From NCBI RefSeq assembly GCF_009604375.1, contig NZ_WEGH01000005.1, positions 434,001-498,000 on the forward strand: a stretch of 64,000 nt of DNA, written 5' to 3'. Each line of letters opens with the position of its first letter. The stretch's first letter is position 1. The stretch is from Actinomadura macrotermitis. Its GTDB lineage: Bacteria > Actinomycetota > Actinomycetes > Streptosporangiales > Streptosporangiaceae. The notes beneath the pieces were generated by a model that did not search any database, was not told the DNA's origin, and saw only the letters and a program-made list of their open reading frames with translations. Of this stretch, positions 43,182 through 51,495 are shown piece after piece. A program made the position numbers and the translations under genes.

Positions 43182-43966
43182 TTATCCGTCAAGGGCGGTG
43201 AGGAGGTCGTCGAGGGCCTTGCCGAGGGCTTGGGAGTTGCCCGGGGTGAACCATGTGGTGCGGATGCGCTCGTTGCTTCCGTTCGGGGTCTCATGGTCGG
43301 CCGCGAGCCGGTGCAGGGAGCGCGTCTCATCCCCCAGGGAACGGCCGACGCCCTGGAAGAGGCCGCGGACGTAGCCGTCCGCGTCGTCGGCGGCGATGCC
43401 GTGGCCGACGGCCCACGACGTGAGCGCGGCGAGATACGCGTAGTGGGTGGTCAGCGTCCCCGTCAGCGCGGAGAACCCGTCAGCGCGGAGAAGACGTTGA
43501 AGGCCGCCTCGTCCTCGACCGGAAGCACCCCGCCCAGGCGCTCGAAGAGGGAGTCCGCCACCGGGTGCGACGGGTACGTTACCGTGACGGAGCGGCGCTC
43601 GCGCGCGGCGGGCAGAGGGATGGCCCGTACCAGCGGGGCCTCGGTGGCCAGCGTCCGGCGCAGGTCGTCGATGCCGACGCCGGCCATCACGCTGACCACC
43701 GTCCGGCCGCCGTCCACCCTCAGGCCGGCGAGCGCTTCGTGCCGGTCCCGGCCGCGTACGGCGATGATGACCACCTCGGAACGGTCCACCACCTCCTGAT
43801 TGCCGGCGCACACCCGCACGGTCTCGAAACGCCCGGACAGCTCGGCGGCCGTGCCCGCGCCCCGCGGGGAGAGGAACACCTCCGGCGCCTCGTCGTCCCC
43901 GTCGCACAGGCCCGTCACGATGGCCCGGCCGATCTCGCCTGCTCCGATGATGCCGATCCTCTTCAC
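43182..43966 (-). pseudogene. Pyrroline-5-carboxylate reductase-like gene, frameshifted
   Basis: The 5' part (from ATG 43966) gives a Rossmann domain with GIIGAGEIGRAIVTGLCDG, the strand VVIIAVRGRDRHEALAGL and VVSVMAGVGI, as in P5C reductases. Near 43475 the frame is lost because a 17-bp unit is present twice in tandem (43459-43475 and 43476-43492). Removing one unit restores FSALTGTLTTHYAYLAALTS and a dimerisation domain ending ALGKALDDLLTALDG. The repaired length (about 255 residues) is close to the family norm. It lies 12 nt downstream of a PLP dehydratase gene, so both may serve amino acid conversion under the divergent Lrp regulator. Confidence 0.7.
43459..43492. repeat. 17-bp perfect tandem duplication
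   Basis: CCCGTCAGCGCGGAGAA occurs twice head to tail (43459-43475, 43476-43492). It shifts the reading frame of the reductase-like gene by two. A perfect tandem copy implies a recent event or a reversible slippage site. Confidence 0.8.
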
Positions 43967-43978
43967 TGTTCTCTCCCC

Positions 43979-44950
43979 TTATTCGGCGTCCGGCGCGTTC
44001 CGGAGCCGGGCCGCCAACTCCCGGACCTGTTCGGGGCGCGGATTGGCGCCGGTCAGCACCGTCGCCGGCCGGTCGCCGTCGACCGCGCCCTCGGCGATCG
44101 CCGCCAGGCCCGCCGCCCCCGCCGGTTCCAGGAGGATCCCGAGCGTACGCGCCGCCAGCTCCATGGCGGCCGCGATGGCCTCCTCGCTCACCAGGACGAT
44201 CTCGTCCACCAGGGCGCGGACCCGCCGCACCGAGGCCTCCAGCGGGGTGCGCACCGCGATCCCGTCGGCGAAGGTGCGGACGCGCTCGACGCCGACCGCG
44301 CGGCCGGCGCGCAGGCTCTCCAGCATGGAGGGGGCGCCTTCGGGGTTGACCCCCACGATCCGGGTGCCGGGGGCGTGCTCCTTCATCCAGCACGCCACGC
44401 CGTTGATCAGCGCGCCGTCGCCGACCGGGAGCACGACGGCGTCGAAGGCCGGGGCGCCGTGGGTCAGCTCGACCCCGATCGTCCCGGCCCCCTCGGCGAT
44501 CGCCGGCTGGAGGCCGTCTTGCAGGTAGACGCGGTCGGGATGGCGTTCGGCGTGGGCGGCCGCGGCCTTCCGCGCGGCCGATCCGTCCGGCCCGGCCGCC
44601 ACGACCCGGGCACCGAAGGTCTCCATCCTGGCCCGTTTGGCGGGATTGACCGTCTCGGGCACGAACACCTCGACCGGCATCCCGCGGGCCCGACCCGCAT
44701 AAGCGACGGCCTGGCCGAAGTTGCCCGAGCTGGCGCACACCACCGGCGTGCCGGGGGCCAGCGTGCTCAGCATCAGGTCGGCACCCCGGCCCTTGAAGCT
44801 GCGCACCGGGTTGGCCGTCTCCAGTTTCACCGTCACCGCACGGCCGCCCAGCGCCCGGCACAGCTGCTCGTCGAGGTACTGCGGGGTGTTGCGGAACACC
44901 GGATCGATCACCTGCACGGCCTGCTCGATGCGTGCCACGTCCAGGTCCAT
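43979..44950 (-). CDS. PLP-dependent threonine/serine dehydratase-like enzyme
   Basis: A 323-residue fold-type II PLP enzyme. The PLP-binding lysine is K53 in VRSFKGRGA, and the phosphate loop is VGDGALINGVA. The Asn contact lies in SSGNFGQAVAYAGRA. The family deaminates threonine or serine, or acts on related amino acids; the short length without an ACT domain indicates a catabolic or single-domain form. ATG 44950 follows GGAAAGGCGG. It is divergent from an Lrp-type regulator and precedes the reductase-like gene in the same direction, so an amino-acid catabolic unit is likely. Confidence 0.85.
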   Translation of the reverse strand: MDLDVARIEQAVQVIDPVFRNTPQYLDEQLCRALGGRAVTVKLETANPVRSFKGRGADLMLSTLAPGTPVVCASSGNFGQAVAYAGRARGMPVEVFVPETVNPAKRARMETFGARVVAAGPDGSAARKAAAAHAERHPDRVYLQDGLQPAIAEGAGTIGVELTHGAPAFDAVVLPVGDGALINGVACWMKEHAPGTRIVGVNPEGAPSMLESLRAGRAVGVERVRTFADGIAVRTPLEASVRRVRALVDEIVLVSEEAIAAAMELAARTLGILLEPAGAAGLAAIAEGAVDGDRPATVLTGANPRPEQVRELAARLRNAPDAE

Positions 44951-45051
44951 GAGCGCCGCCTTTCCTTCGAGGCTTGCGGACCCGGCCGACGCTAGGGGAA
45001 CCCCCGATCGAAGCGATTGAGAATTTTCGCGCCGCGACGCAATAATCTTGC

Positions 45052-45558
45052 ATGCCCGAACCGCCGCCACCGCGCCTGGACGAGATCGACGCCCTGCTGC
45101 TGGACCAGCTCCAGCGCGACGCCGGACGCACCCTGCACGACCTCGGCGAACAGGTCGGACTCTCGCCGAGCGCCGTCCAGCGGCGGCTCGCCCGCTACCG
45201 CAAGGACGGCCTCATCACCGGGCAGGTCGCCGTCCTGGACCCGCACCGCTTCGGCCCGTCCGTCCTGGCCGCGGTCCTGGTGACCCTGGACCAGGAAACG
45301 TTCGAGTACCACCGCGCCTTCGCCGACCGGATGCGCTCGGAGCCGCAGGTCCAGCAGTGCTACCAGGTCGCGGGACCGTGGGACTACCTGGTCGTCCTGG
45401 CCGCGCGGAGCATGCGCGACTGCAGCCGGCTCGGCGATCGCCTGTTCAAGGCCGACGACAACATCAAGCGTTACGAGACCCTGCTCGTCTTCGACACCAT
45501 CAAGACGGGACTGGCCCTTCCTCTCCCCGTGCCGCAGTCGCAAGACGGACGGCCATGA
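45052..45558 (+). CDS. Lrp/AsnC-family transcriptional regulator
   Basis: A 168-residue regulator. The N-terminal HTH is LDEIDALLLDQLQRDAGRTL, HDLGEQVGLSPSAVQRRLAR, then YRKDGLI. The C-terminal RAM domain contains AAVLVTLDQETFEYHRAFAD and QVQQCYQVAGPWDYLVVLAA. Lrp proteins sense amino acids and form octamers. It is divergent from the PLP dehydratase, with about 100 bp between, and should control it in response to the substrate amino acid. Confidence 0.88.
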   Translation: MPEPPPPRLDEIDALLLDQLQRDAGRTLHDLGEQVGLSPSAVQRRLARYRKDGLITGQVAVLDPHRFGPSVLAAVLVTLDQETFEYHRAFADRMRSEPQVQQCYQVAGPWDYLVVLAARSMRDCSRLGDRLFKADDNIKRYETLLVFDTIKTGLALPLPVPQSQDGRP

Positions 45559-45576
45559 GCAGGAAGCGGTCGCTGA

Positions 45577-45900
45577 TCAGGCCCGCGTCAGAGACGGCGT
45601 CGTTCGTCCGGCCGCACGGACATCGGACCGGCCCGTGTGCAGGTAGCGGGCGCGGCCCTGGCCGTCATCTCCCAGGAACGCGACGGGTCCGTGGCCGGGT
45701 TCTGCGGGCGGCTCGACGACCCTGCCGAGGATCTCCTTCATCAACGGCTTGCGGTCACCGCCGTTGGTGAGGACCGCCACGGCCACGTCGCGGCCGGGAT
45801 CGACGCGCAGAACGGCCGACTGCCCGATGGTGTTGCCGTCGTGACCGAACACCGGGCCGCCCGGCAGATCGTAGAGCTCCCAGCCGGGGCGGGAGATCTA
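45577..45900 (-). pseudogene. Beta-lactamase-family (serine hydrolase) C-terminal fragment
   Basis: The minus strand reads ISRPGWELYDLPGGPVFGHD then GNTIGQSAVLRVDPGRDVAV and AVLTNGGDRKPLM. The GHDGNT triad (third motif, equivalent to KTG/HxG) and the AVLTNGG strand belong to class C beta-lactamase/DD-peptidase-like hydrolases. The SxxK and YxN motifs are missing, so only the end remains. Confidence 0.6.
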
Positions 45901-46124
45901 AGGGATCTCGCGAGCCGCGATGAGTTCTGCGGCGTCCGGTGGTCGTACTCGTCGAACCCATGACCGAGGAGGACTTCTGACGCGCGGCGTTCCCTCTTCG
46001 CTGAACGTCACGCTTGACAGCCATATCGGCGGGGCGGGCGGTGGGTTCGACTACGACGTACCGATCGGGCAAGGCGTCACGATGCATCATCGCTACGCCA
46101 TCCAGGACACAAGGAGACAAGCTC

Positions 46125-46934
46125 GTGCTGAGGCGGGTCGCGGAGGGTGTGCTGGTCCACGAGAGCGAGTTCGTGCAGAGCAATGCCGTTGTGGTGCAGG
46201 GCCGGTCCGGTGTGCTGCTCATCGACCCCGGGGTGACCGGCTCCGAGATCGACTGCCTTGCGGACGACCTTCAGGAGCTGGGACAGCCTGTGGTGGCAGG
46301 GTTCTCCACGCATCCGGATTGGGATCACCTGCTCTGGCACGACCGGCTCGGCGAAGTGCCCCGTTACGGCACGGCGCGCTGCGCTTCCACGATCCGGGAT
46401 CAACTGTCCGAGCCGGGAGCGAAGGCCCGCATCGCCGACCACCTGCTCGAGACGGAAATCGCCGGGCAGGTACCGCTGGACCTGCTCGGGCTCATCACCG
46501 GCCTGCCCGCCGCGACGGAGCAGATTCCCTGGGACGGTCCTCAAGCCCGGATCATCGAGCATCAAGCGCATGCCCCGGGCCACGCGGCGCTGTTGATCGA
46601 GGAACGCGGAGTCCTCGTTGCCGGCGACATGCTTTCCGATGTCCTGGTTCCGATGCTCGACCTGGCCGACGCGGACCCGATCGAGGACTACCTCACCGCG
46701 CTGCGGCTGCTCGAGGACGTGGCGAGCGACGTCGATGTCGTCGTCCCGGGCCACGGTTCCGCCGGCGGATCCGGCCAGGTCCAGGCACGGATCGAGCAGG
46801 ACCGGGCGTACGTGCTCGCGCTGCGGAACGGCCACGTCCCCGCCGACCCACGGATCGGACCATCGGCCAAGCCCGGCTGGGAGTGGGTGAGCGACGTACA
46901 CGAAGGGCAACTCCAGCGCCTTGGCCGTTGCTGA
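46125..46934 (+). CDS. MBL-fold metallohydrolase with variant metal motif
   Basis: A 269-residue metallo-beta-lactamase-fold protein. The N-terminal strand pair (SNAVVVQGRSGVLLIDPGVT) and the metal loop FSTHPDWDHLLWH are clear. The motif is HPDWDH instead of the canonical HxHxDH, so the second His is Asp. Later metal ligands occur in HAPGHAALLI, AGDMLSD and VVPGHGSAGG. GTG 46125 is chosen because AAGGAGA lies eight bases before it. The substrate is unknown; the family covers lactonases, glyoxalase II-like and related hydrolases. Confidence 0.8.
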   Translation: MLRRVAEGVLVHESEFVQSNAVVVQGRSGVLLIDPGVTGSEIDCLADDLQELGQPVVAGFSTHPDWDHLLWHDRLGEVPRYGTARCASTIRDQLSEPGAKARIADHLLETEIAGQVPLDLLGLITGLPAATEQIPWDGPQARIIEHQAHAPGHAALLIEERGVLVAGDMLSDVLVPMLDLADADPIEDYLTALRLLEDVASDVDVVVPGHGSAGGSGQVQARIEQDRAYVLALRNGHVPADPRIGPSAKPGWEWVSDVHEGQLQRLGRC

Positions 46935-47065
46935 CGATCGGCGTGCGACACGCTGGTCGCGGGGCTTGGACAGCGGCGGGGTCCTGCGGGAAAACCTGTT
47001 GGCTGGTCACGGGGGCCGCTGGTACCTTGCCGGTGGCCGTGCGAGAGAACGAGGAGGTGGTACCC

Positions 47066-47119
47066 GTGAACGCAGTATCGACATGGGTGCTCCCCTCTGG
47101 GGCCACGGTCGGGCGATAG
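47066..47119 (+). CDS. Possible 17-aa leader peptide
   Basis: GAGGAGGTG is followed seven to eight bases later by GTG 47066 and a short frame (MNAVSTWVLPSGATVGR). It lies 44 bp before the hydrolase gene. The strong ribosome site suggests a real upstream frame, but the evidence is only positional. Confidence 0.3.
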   Translation: MNAVSTWVLPSGATVGR

Positions 47120-47163
47120 GTCGTCCGGGAGCGCCGTTCAGAGCACTCCCGAAAGGCACGACC

Positions 47164-47895
47164 ATGCAGTTCATCTCCGAGCAGCGCCTCGACGACGGCG
47201 TCCTCGAACGCGAATTCACCCTCGGCGATATCCCCGGCATCCTGTGGACGCCCGCATCCGTATCCGTGCCGGCGCCGCTGGTCCTGATCGGCCACCCCGG
47301 CGGAATGCGCAGGATGTACCCCCGGCTGGTGGGCCGGGCCCGGCAGTCCGTGGCGGACGGCTTCGCCGCGGCCACCATCGAGCTCCCCGGAAGCGGTGAC
47401 CGGCCCCGCTCGGCCGCCCTGGACCAGGCCCGCGCCGACCTGCGCGGGGCGCTGGAGGCCGGCGAGCCGGTCGGCGACGAGATCGTCGACCGGCTCGTCC
47501 TCCCGCTGGTCGACACGGCGGTCCCGGAATGGCAGGCCGCCCTGGACGCCCTCCTTGCGCTGCCCGAGATCGGCGGCCCGGTCGGCTACTCGGGCGGAGT
47601 GATCTCCATCGGCGTCCGGCTGGCGGTGGTCGAGCCGCGCGTCTCGGCCGCCGTGCTGTTCGCCGGGAGTTTCGTGCCCCGCGTCATGTTCGAGGAGGCC
47701 CGGCGGGTCACCATCCCGCTGCACGTCCTGCTGCAGTGGGACGACGAAGGGAACGACAGGCAGGCCGCCCTGGACCTGTTCGACGCCTTCGGCTCCAAGG
47801 AGAAGACGCTGCACGCCAACATGGGCGGGCACACCGGCGTCCCGCAGTTCGCGGGAGAGGCCGCGGCCCGGTTCTTCACCCGGCATCTGGGCTAG
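47164..47895 (+). CDS. Alpha/beta hydrolase family protein
   Basis: A 243-residue protein with the alpha/beta hydrolase outline. The early strand and oxyanion loop are PLVLIGHPGGMRRMYPRLVG; the elbow is VGYSGGVISIG, where Ser sits in GYSGG rather than GxSxG with a helix Ala; a later strand holds LLQWDDEGNDRQAALDLFDA; and HANMGGHTGVPQF supplies the likely His. There is no signal peptide. GAAAGG lies before ATG 47164. It shares direction with the MBL-fold gene but is 229 bp away. The substrate is not known. Confidence 0.75.
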   Translation: MQFISEQRLDDGVLEREFTLGDIPGILWTPASVSVPAPLVLIGHPGGMRRMYPRLVGRARQSVADGFAAATIELPGSGDRPRSAALDQARADLRGALEAGEPVGDEIVDRLVLPLVDTAVPEWQAALDALLALPEIGGPVGYSGGVISIGVRLAVVEPRVSAAVLFAGSFVPRVMFEEARRVTIPLHVLLQWDDEGNDRQAALDLFDAFGSKEKTLHANMGGHTGVPQFAGEAAARFFTRHLG

Positions 47896-47968
47896 CCACC
47901 TGACGGCCTCGGCTCCAGATCCCGAAGCGAGGCGAGGGCCACACGGCCCTCGCCTCGCCGGCGGAACG

Positions 47969-48937
47969 TCAGGGACGCAGGCCGGGACGGTCCACGACGC
48001 CCGCGGCCACAAGGACGGAGTAGCTCTCGACGGCGCCCTTCAGGAAGCGCCCCCCGTCCGGCAGGGTGTGGTCCTGGGCGACGGTGGTGCGGTGGCCCCG
48101 GTAGGCGTAGGTGGACGGGTCCAGGAGGATCTCGTCCTTCGCCCAGCCCTCGATGAGGAACGAGACCGAGATCGCCTTGTGCCCCGTCGCGTCCTTGGCG
48201 GTCCGGTCCACGGTGACACCGGGGATCTTCGCCATCGCGCGGTAGGCGGCGGCGGTCTGCGCCGGCGGCAGCGCGCCGTTGTTCAGCAGGAGCGATCCGA
48301 GCATCTGGAACGCGCCCTCGTTCCCCTGGTTCGGCGTCTTCTGCTTGCTGAACCAGGCCAGCATCCCGTCGGGGTCGGTGGGCAGCTTGGAGATGGTGGC
48401 GTAGTCGGTCGGCGGCATCGCCGCCGCCCCGCCCGTGGCGGAGGTGACGAGCTTGCCCTGGTCGTACAGCGCCATGACCTTGCCGTCAGCCCGGACCCAC
48501 GTCCGGTCGACCTGCGTCTTCAGCGGCGACCCCGGCTTGATGACCTGGCCGCGGCCGGGGACGCCGCTGCGCCGGAAACGGGTCTCGGTGTAGACCCACT
48601 GGCCGGGACGCGGCGCGGTGAACGGCTTCTTCAGCGCGAACGTCGCGGCGACGTTCAGCACCTGCTGCGTCTCCGACGCCTGTGCGGGCGCCGGGTGGCT
48701 CGGCCCGCCGCCGCCCGTGGCGACGACGGCGCCGGCGACGAGCGCCCCGGCGACGCCGCCCGCGGCGACGAGGCGGAACGTCATCCGGCGGGACGGGGCG
48801 GTGCGGCGGTCCGTGGCCGCCGTGATCCGCGCGTAGGCGGCGCGGCCGGCCGGGTCGTGGGCGGCGCCGTCGAAGGTGCCGGGCGGGCAGGGGTCGGCCG
48901 GGGCCATGATGCGGCGGACTTCGTGGAGGTCGTTCAT
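47969..48937 (-). CDS. CU044_5270 family protein (membrane-anchored, sigma partner)
   Basis: A 322-residue protein. Residues 1-50 are cytoplasmic (MNDLHEVRRIMAPADPCPPG), residues about 53-72 form one membrane helix (LVAAGGVAGALVAGAVVATG), and the rest is extracytoplasmic with PGQWVYTETRFRRSGVPGRG and DRTWVRADGKVMALYDQGKL. This is the CU044_5270 layout, which is widespread in Streptosporangiales. The start overlaps the end of the ECF sigma gene (ATGA), so it may act as anti-sigma or envelope partner of that sigma factor. No zinc-type ZAS motif was seen. The regulatory role is inferred from context. Confidence 0.75.
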   Translation of the reverse strand: MNDLHEVRRIMAPADPCPPGTFDGAAHDPAGRAAYARITAATDRRTAPSRRMTFRLVAAGGVAGALVAGAVVATGGGGPSHPAPAQASETQQVLNVAATFALKKPFTAPRPGQWVYTETRFRRSGVPGRGQVIKPGSPLKTQVDRTWVRADGKVMALYDQGKLVTSATGGAAAMPPTDYATISKLPTDPDGMLAWFSKQKTPNQGNEGAFQMLGSLLLNNGALPPAQTAAAYRAMAKIPGVTVDRTAKDATGHKAISVSFLIEGWAKDEILLDPSTYAYRGHRTTVAQDHTLPDGGRFLKGAVESYSVLVAAGVVDRPGLRP

Positions 48938-49479
48938 ACCTGGTGGCTCCTTTGCAGCGGGGCGGCGGGGGCGGGGCGGTCGGCGGCGTCGATCTCGGCG
49001 AGGGCGGCGGTCAGGCGGCGCCGGGCGCGGTGCAGGCGCACGGAGAACGTCTTGACCGAGCAGCCCATGACGGTCGCCGCGGCCCGCGCGTCGAGGTCGT
49101 CCCAGCCGACGAGCTGGAGGACCTCGCGGTCGCGGGCGGACAGGCGGCTCAGCCCGGCGGCGATGCGGCCGCCCTCGGCCAGGCCGGACGCGACATCGGC
49201 GGCGGGGGGGTGCGCGCCGTCGCCGCGCAGCCGGTCCCACAGCCGGGTGCGCCGGTGGTGGCTCCGCGTCTCGTTGGCGAGGACGTTGCGGGCGACGTTC
49301 AGCAGCCACGGGAACGGGTGGTCGGGCGGGATGTCGCCGCGCCGCCGCCAGGCGATCAGGAACGTTTCCGCGGCGATGTCCCGGGCCGTCTCGTGGTCGA
49401 TCCGACGCGCCGCGTACCTGAGCACGTCGTCATAATGTTCGTCCCACAACCGGGTGAATCCCCCGTCTGGATCCGGCAC
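48934..49479 (-). CDS. ECF-family RNA polymerase sigma factor
   Basis: A 181-residue ECF sigma factor: sigma2 (LWDEHYDDVLRYAARRIDHE then TARDIAAETFLIAWRRR, and the WLLNVARNVLANETR helix) and sigma4 (LSARDREVLQLVGWDDLDAR then AAATVMGCSVKTFSVRLHRA). It is normal in length with no C-terminal extension. It is followed by the membrane-anchored CU044_5270 protein with a four-base overlap, which indicates a sigma/partner unit responding to an envelope or external signal. Confidence 0.88.
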   Translation of the reverse strand: MPDPDGGFTRLWDEHYDDVLRYAARRIDHETARDIAAETFLIAWRRRGDIPPDHPFPWLLNVARNVLANETRSHHRRTRLWDRLRGDGAHPPAADVASGLAEGGRIAAGLSRLSARDREVLQLVGWDDLDARAAATVMGCSVKTFSVRLHRARRRLTAALAEIDAADRPAPAAPLQRSHQV

Positions 49480-49537
49480 TCCGGTTCCCTTCTCTCGAGT
49501 TGGTGTCGCTCAGAGATGTCCGGCAGGGCCGCTTCGC

Positions 49538-49921
49538 CTACACTCCTGATCGATCTTCGGCGCCCTCGCCGTGCCCATCACCTCCGAACGCGGCGATCAC
49601 CCGGCTGGTCGGATCCGGCGCAGCACCGTCCCGGAGACGGTCGGTCAGCAGGAAGCCCGCGAGCTCCCACGCGGCCGCGTGCTCGCGCTCGGTCAGCACG
49701 AACGTCCCGCCGACGGCATCGGGCTCCCAGCCGTGCGCGAGTCCGTGCTCGATCACCGCGCGAACGTCGTCCGGGCCCGGATAGGCGCCGTCGGCAGCGC
49801 ATGCGCCCCATGGAGCGGGCCAGCTCTTCGAGAGGAGGTCGGCCTGCAGAGCCCGGCTGTTCTTCCCCGCGCCCCACACCCGCAGCCGGATGCACCGGTG
49901 GCAATCACCCGCACCCCGCAC
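49538..49921 (-). CDS. Hypothetical protein
   Basis: A soluble protein of about 127 residues with RLRVWGAGKNSRALQADLLS, then GPDDVRAVIEHGLAHGWEPD followed by AVGGTFVLTEREHAAAWELA and GFLLTDRL. The DDVRAVIEHGLxHGWxPDAVGG pattern recurs in actinomycete proteins of unknown role. The start is uncertain: GTG 49921 is used because the conserved part begins shortly after it, while an ATG at 50002 would add a basic stretch. No motif gives a function. Confidence 0.5.
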   Translation of the reverse strand: MRGAGDCHRCIRLRVWGAGKNSRALQADLLSKSWPAPWGACAADGAYPGPDDVRAVIEHGLAHGWEPDAVGGTFVLTEREHAAAWELAGFLLTDRLRDGAAPDPTSRVIAAFGGDGHGEGAEDRSGV

Positions 49922-50049
49922 GCAGCGGATCTCGGCCCTCCATGTGAACCTGCGCCCGCCCGAATGAAGGTTCCGCAACCTTGTCCGCACGCCGACTCCC
50001 ACTTCGGTTCGTCTTCACCAGCGAGACCGCCCACCCGTCCGCGGACGGT

Positions 50050-50748
50050 TCACCGCTCGGGCCTCGCGGCGGACGCGTAGCCCTCCAGCACGTCCGCCAC
50101 CTCTCTGGGACGGCTGAGCGCGACGCAGTGGCCGCCCGCGATCTCGTCGGGGACGATGCCCAGCCGGTCGGGCACCAGGCGGCGGAAGAAGTCGGGCGGG
50201 AAGCAGCGGTCCTCGGTGCAGAGCACGAACCTGGTCGGCACGTCCGGCCAGGCGTCCAACGGCCATGGAGCGGCCATCGCGGCACGTGAAGGATGCGCGC
50301 GCTCCTTGCTCATCGCCTGCTCGGCCAGTTCCCGGGGTACGTCGTGGTAGAAGCCCACGAACGGATCGGCGTTGCCGGTCAAGCCGCCATCGCGCCCGGC
50401 CTGCTCGGCCACCGCGCTCTCGTAGCCGGTGCCGGCCCACCACTCCTGCGGCGGCTCCCCCGGCGACGGGACCATCCCGGCCAGCAGGACCAGCACATCG
50501 ACGTCCAGCCGGTCGGCGACCAGCGGCGCGGTGAACGCGCCGAACGAGTGGCCCACGACGACCAGGTCCCGCTTCTCGCCGACGGCCTCGACCACGGCGT
50601 CGGCGTAGTCGGTCAGGGTCTTCGACTCGTCGTCGCCCGGAAGGTCGGGGGCCACCACGTCGTGCCCGCGGGCCCGCAGCTCGGCCTCCACCAGATGCCA
50701 GGACCAGCCGACGTCTCCGCCGCCGTGGATCAACACGAAGGTGCTCAT
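50050..50748 (-). CDS. Alpha/beta fold hydrolase
   Basis: A 232-residue hydrolase of the EstC/hydroxynitrile-lyase-like group: the N-terminal MSTFVLIHGGGDVGWSWHLV, the elbow VVGHSFGAFTAP with the nucleophile Ser, and the C-terminal His in IAGGHCVALSRP. Acid Asp is probably in CTEDRCFPPDFF. There is no signal peptide. ATG 50748 follows AAGGAG. The physiological ester is unknown. It faces away from the VOC/MerR operon. Confidence 0.85.
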   Translation of the reverse strand: MSTFVLIHGGGDVGWSWHLVEAELRARGHDVVAPDLPGDDESKTLTDYADAVVEAVGEKRDLVVVGHSFGAFTAPLVADRLDVDVLVLLAGMVPSPGEPPQEWWAGTGYESAVAEQAGRDGGLTGNADPFVGFYHDVPRELAEQAMSKERAHPSRAAMAAPWPLDAWPDVPTRFVLCTEDRCFPPDFFRRLVPDRLGIVPDEIAGGHCVALSRPREVADVLEGYASAARPER

Positions 50749-50948
50749 CGCGCACTCCTTGAGGTCGTCGTTGTCCCGTACCCATCGCGCGGAGCGCGCG
50801 GCGGCCGCCACCACGACGGTCGCCGCCGTACCGGCCACGTTGGGGACGAGCCGTCATCGCGAAAAGCGATGATCCTCGGTCAAGGCGATCGTCCCACCCG
50901 GGCTGGAATCCGTGGCAAAGGCCGGGCAGATGAGGGCGGCGCGCGGAT

Positions 50949-50979
50949 TTGACCCTGACGTTGCGTCAGGCTTCACGAT
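50949..50979 (+). promoter_or_regulatory. MerR-type promoter of the VOC/TipAS operon
   Basis: TTGACC (50949-50954) is followed by the dyad CCTGACG-TTG-CGTCAGG (50954-50970) and CACGAT (50974-50979) after a 19-bp spacer. Long-spacer promoters with a dyad are the sites of MerR activators. The distance from the -10 to ATG 50986 is about 6 bp, so the transcript is probably leaderless. Confidence 0.75.
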
Positions 50980-50985
50980 GGCCGC

Positions 50986-51492
50986 ATGAGCGACTACTAC
51001 GACGCATTCGAGATCAGTCCTGTGCCTGCGCCCGGGCCGGACGCGACGCCGCCTGAGATCTACCGGGGCATCTACGGCATGCCGATGTTCGTCAGCGTGC
51101 CGACGCCGGATCTGGCCGCGTCCGTGGACTTCTGGACGCGCGGGCTCGGGTTCGTCGACCTGTTCACGATCCCCGGCCGGCTCACCCACCTTCGGCGGTG
51201 GGCGTTCCAGGACGCGCTGCTCGTCCCGGCCGACACCCCGGCGGCGCCGCCGGCGGTGAGCATCAGCTTCTCCTGCGTGCTGAGCCAGATCGACGAGATC
51301 GCGCAGGCGTGCACCGCGCTGGTGCCCGGATGCACGACGGGGCCGCGGCGGACTCCGTGGAACACCGTGGATCTCGAGGTCGTCACGCCGGAGAACGCCC
51401 GCGTGATCATGACCGCGGCCCGGCCGCTGGAACCCGGCAGCGCCGAGGCGCGCGACCTCCAGGCGGCCGGCATCACCCTTCCCAAGGGGTAG
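50986..51492 (+). CDS. VOC (glyoxalase/bleomycin resistance-like) family protein
   Basis: A 168-residue protein of the vicinal-oxygen-chelate fold. The N-terminal half is extended (MSDYYDAFEISPVPAPGPDA); the core begins with MPMFVSVPTPDLAASVDFWT then RGLGFVDLFTIPG and a C-terminal strand RRTPWNTVDLEVVTPENARV. Such proteins often sequester or modify drugs. It is the first gene of an operon with a TipAS-type MerR regulator and carries the MerR promoter immediately upstream, so drug-inducible resistance is a reasonable inference. Confidence 0.82.
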   Translation: MSDYYDAFEISPVPAPGPDATPPEIYRGIYGMPMFVSVPTPDLAASVDFWTRGLGFVDLFTIPGRLTHLRRWAFQDALLVPADTPAAPPAVSISFSCVLSQIDEIAQACTALVPGCTTGPRRTPWNTVDLEVVTPENARVIMTAARPLEPGSAEARDLQAAGITLPKG

Positions 51493-51495
51493 GCC

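Noticed and set aside
49500..49784. Plus-strand frames opposite the hypothetical gene at 49538
   Set aside because: The minus-strand frame has the protein-like pattern DDVRAVIEHGLAHGW; the plus frames do not.
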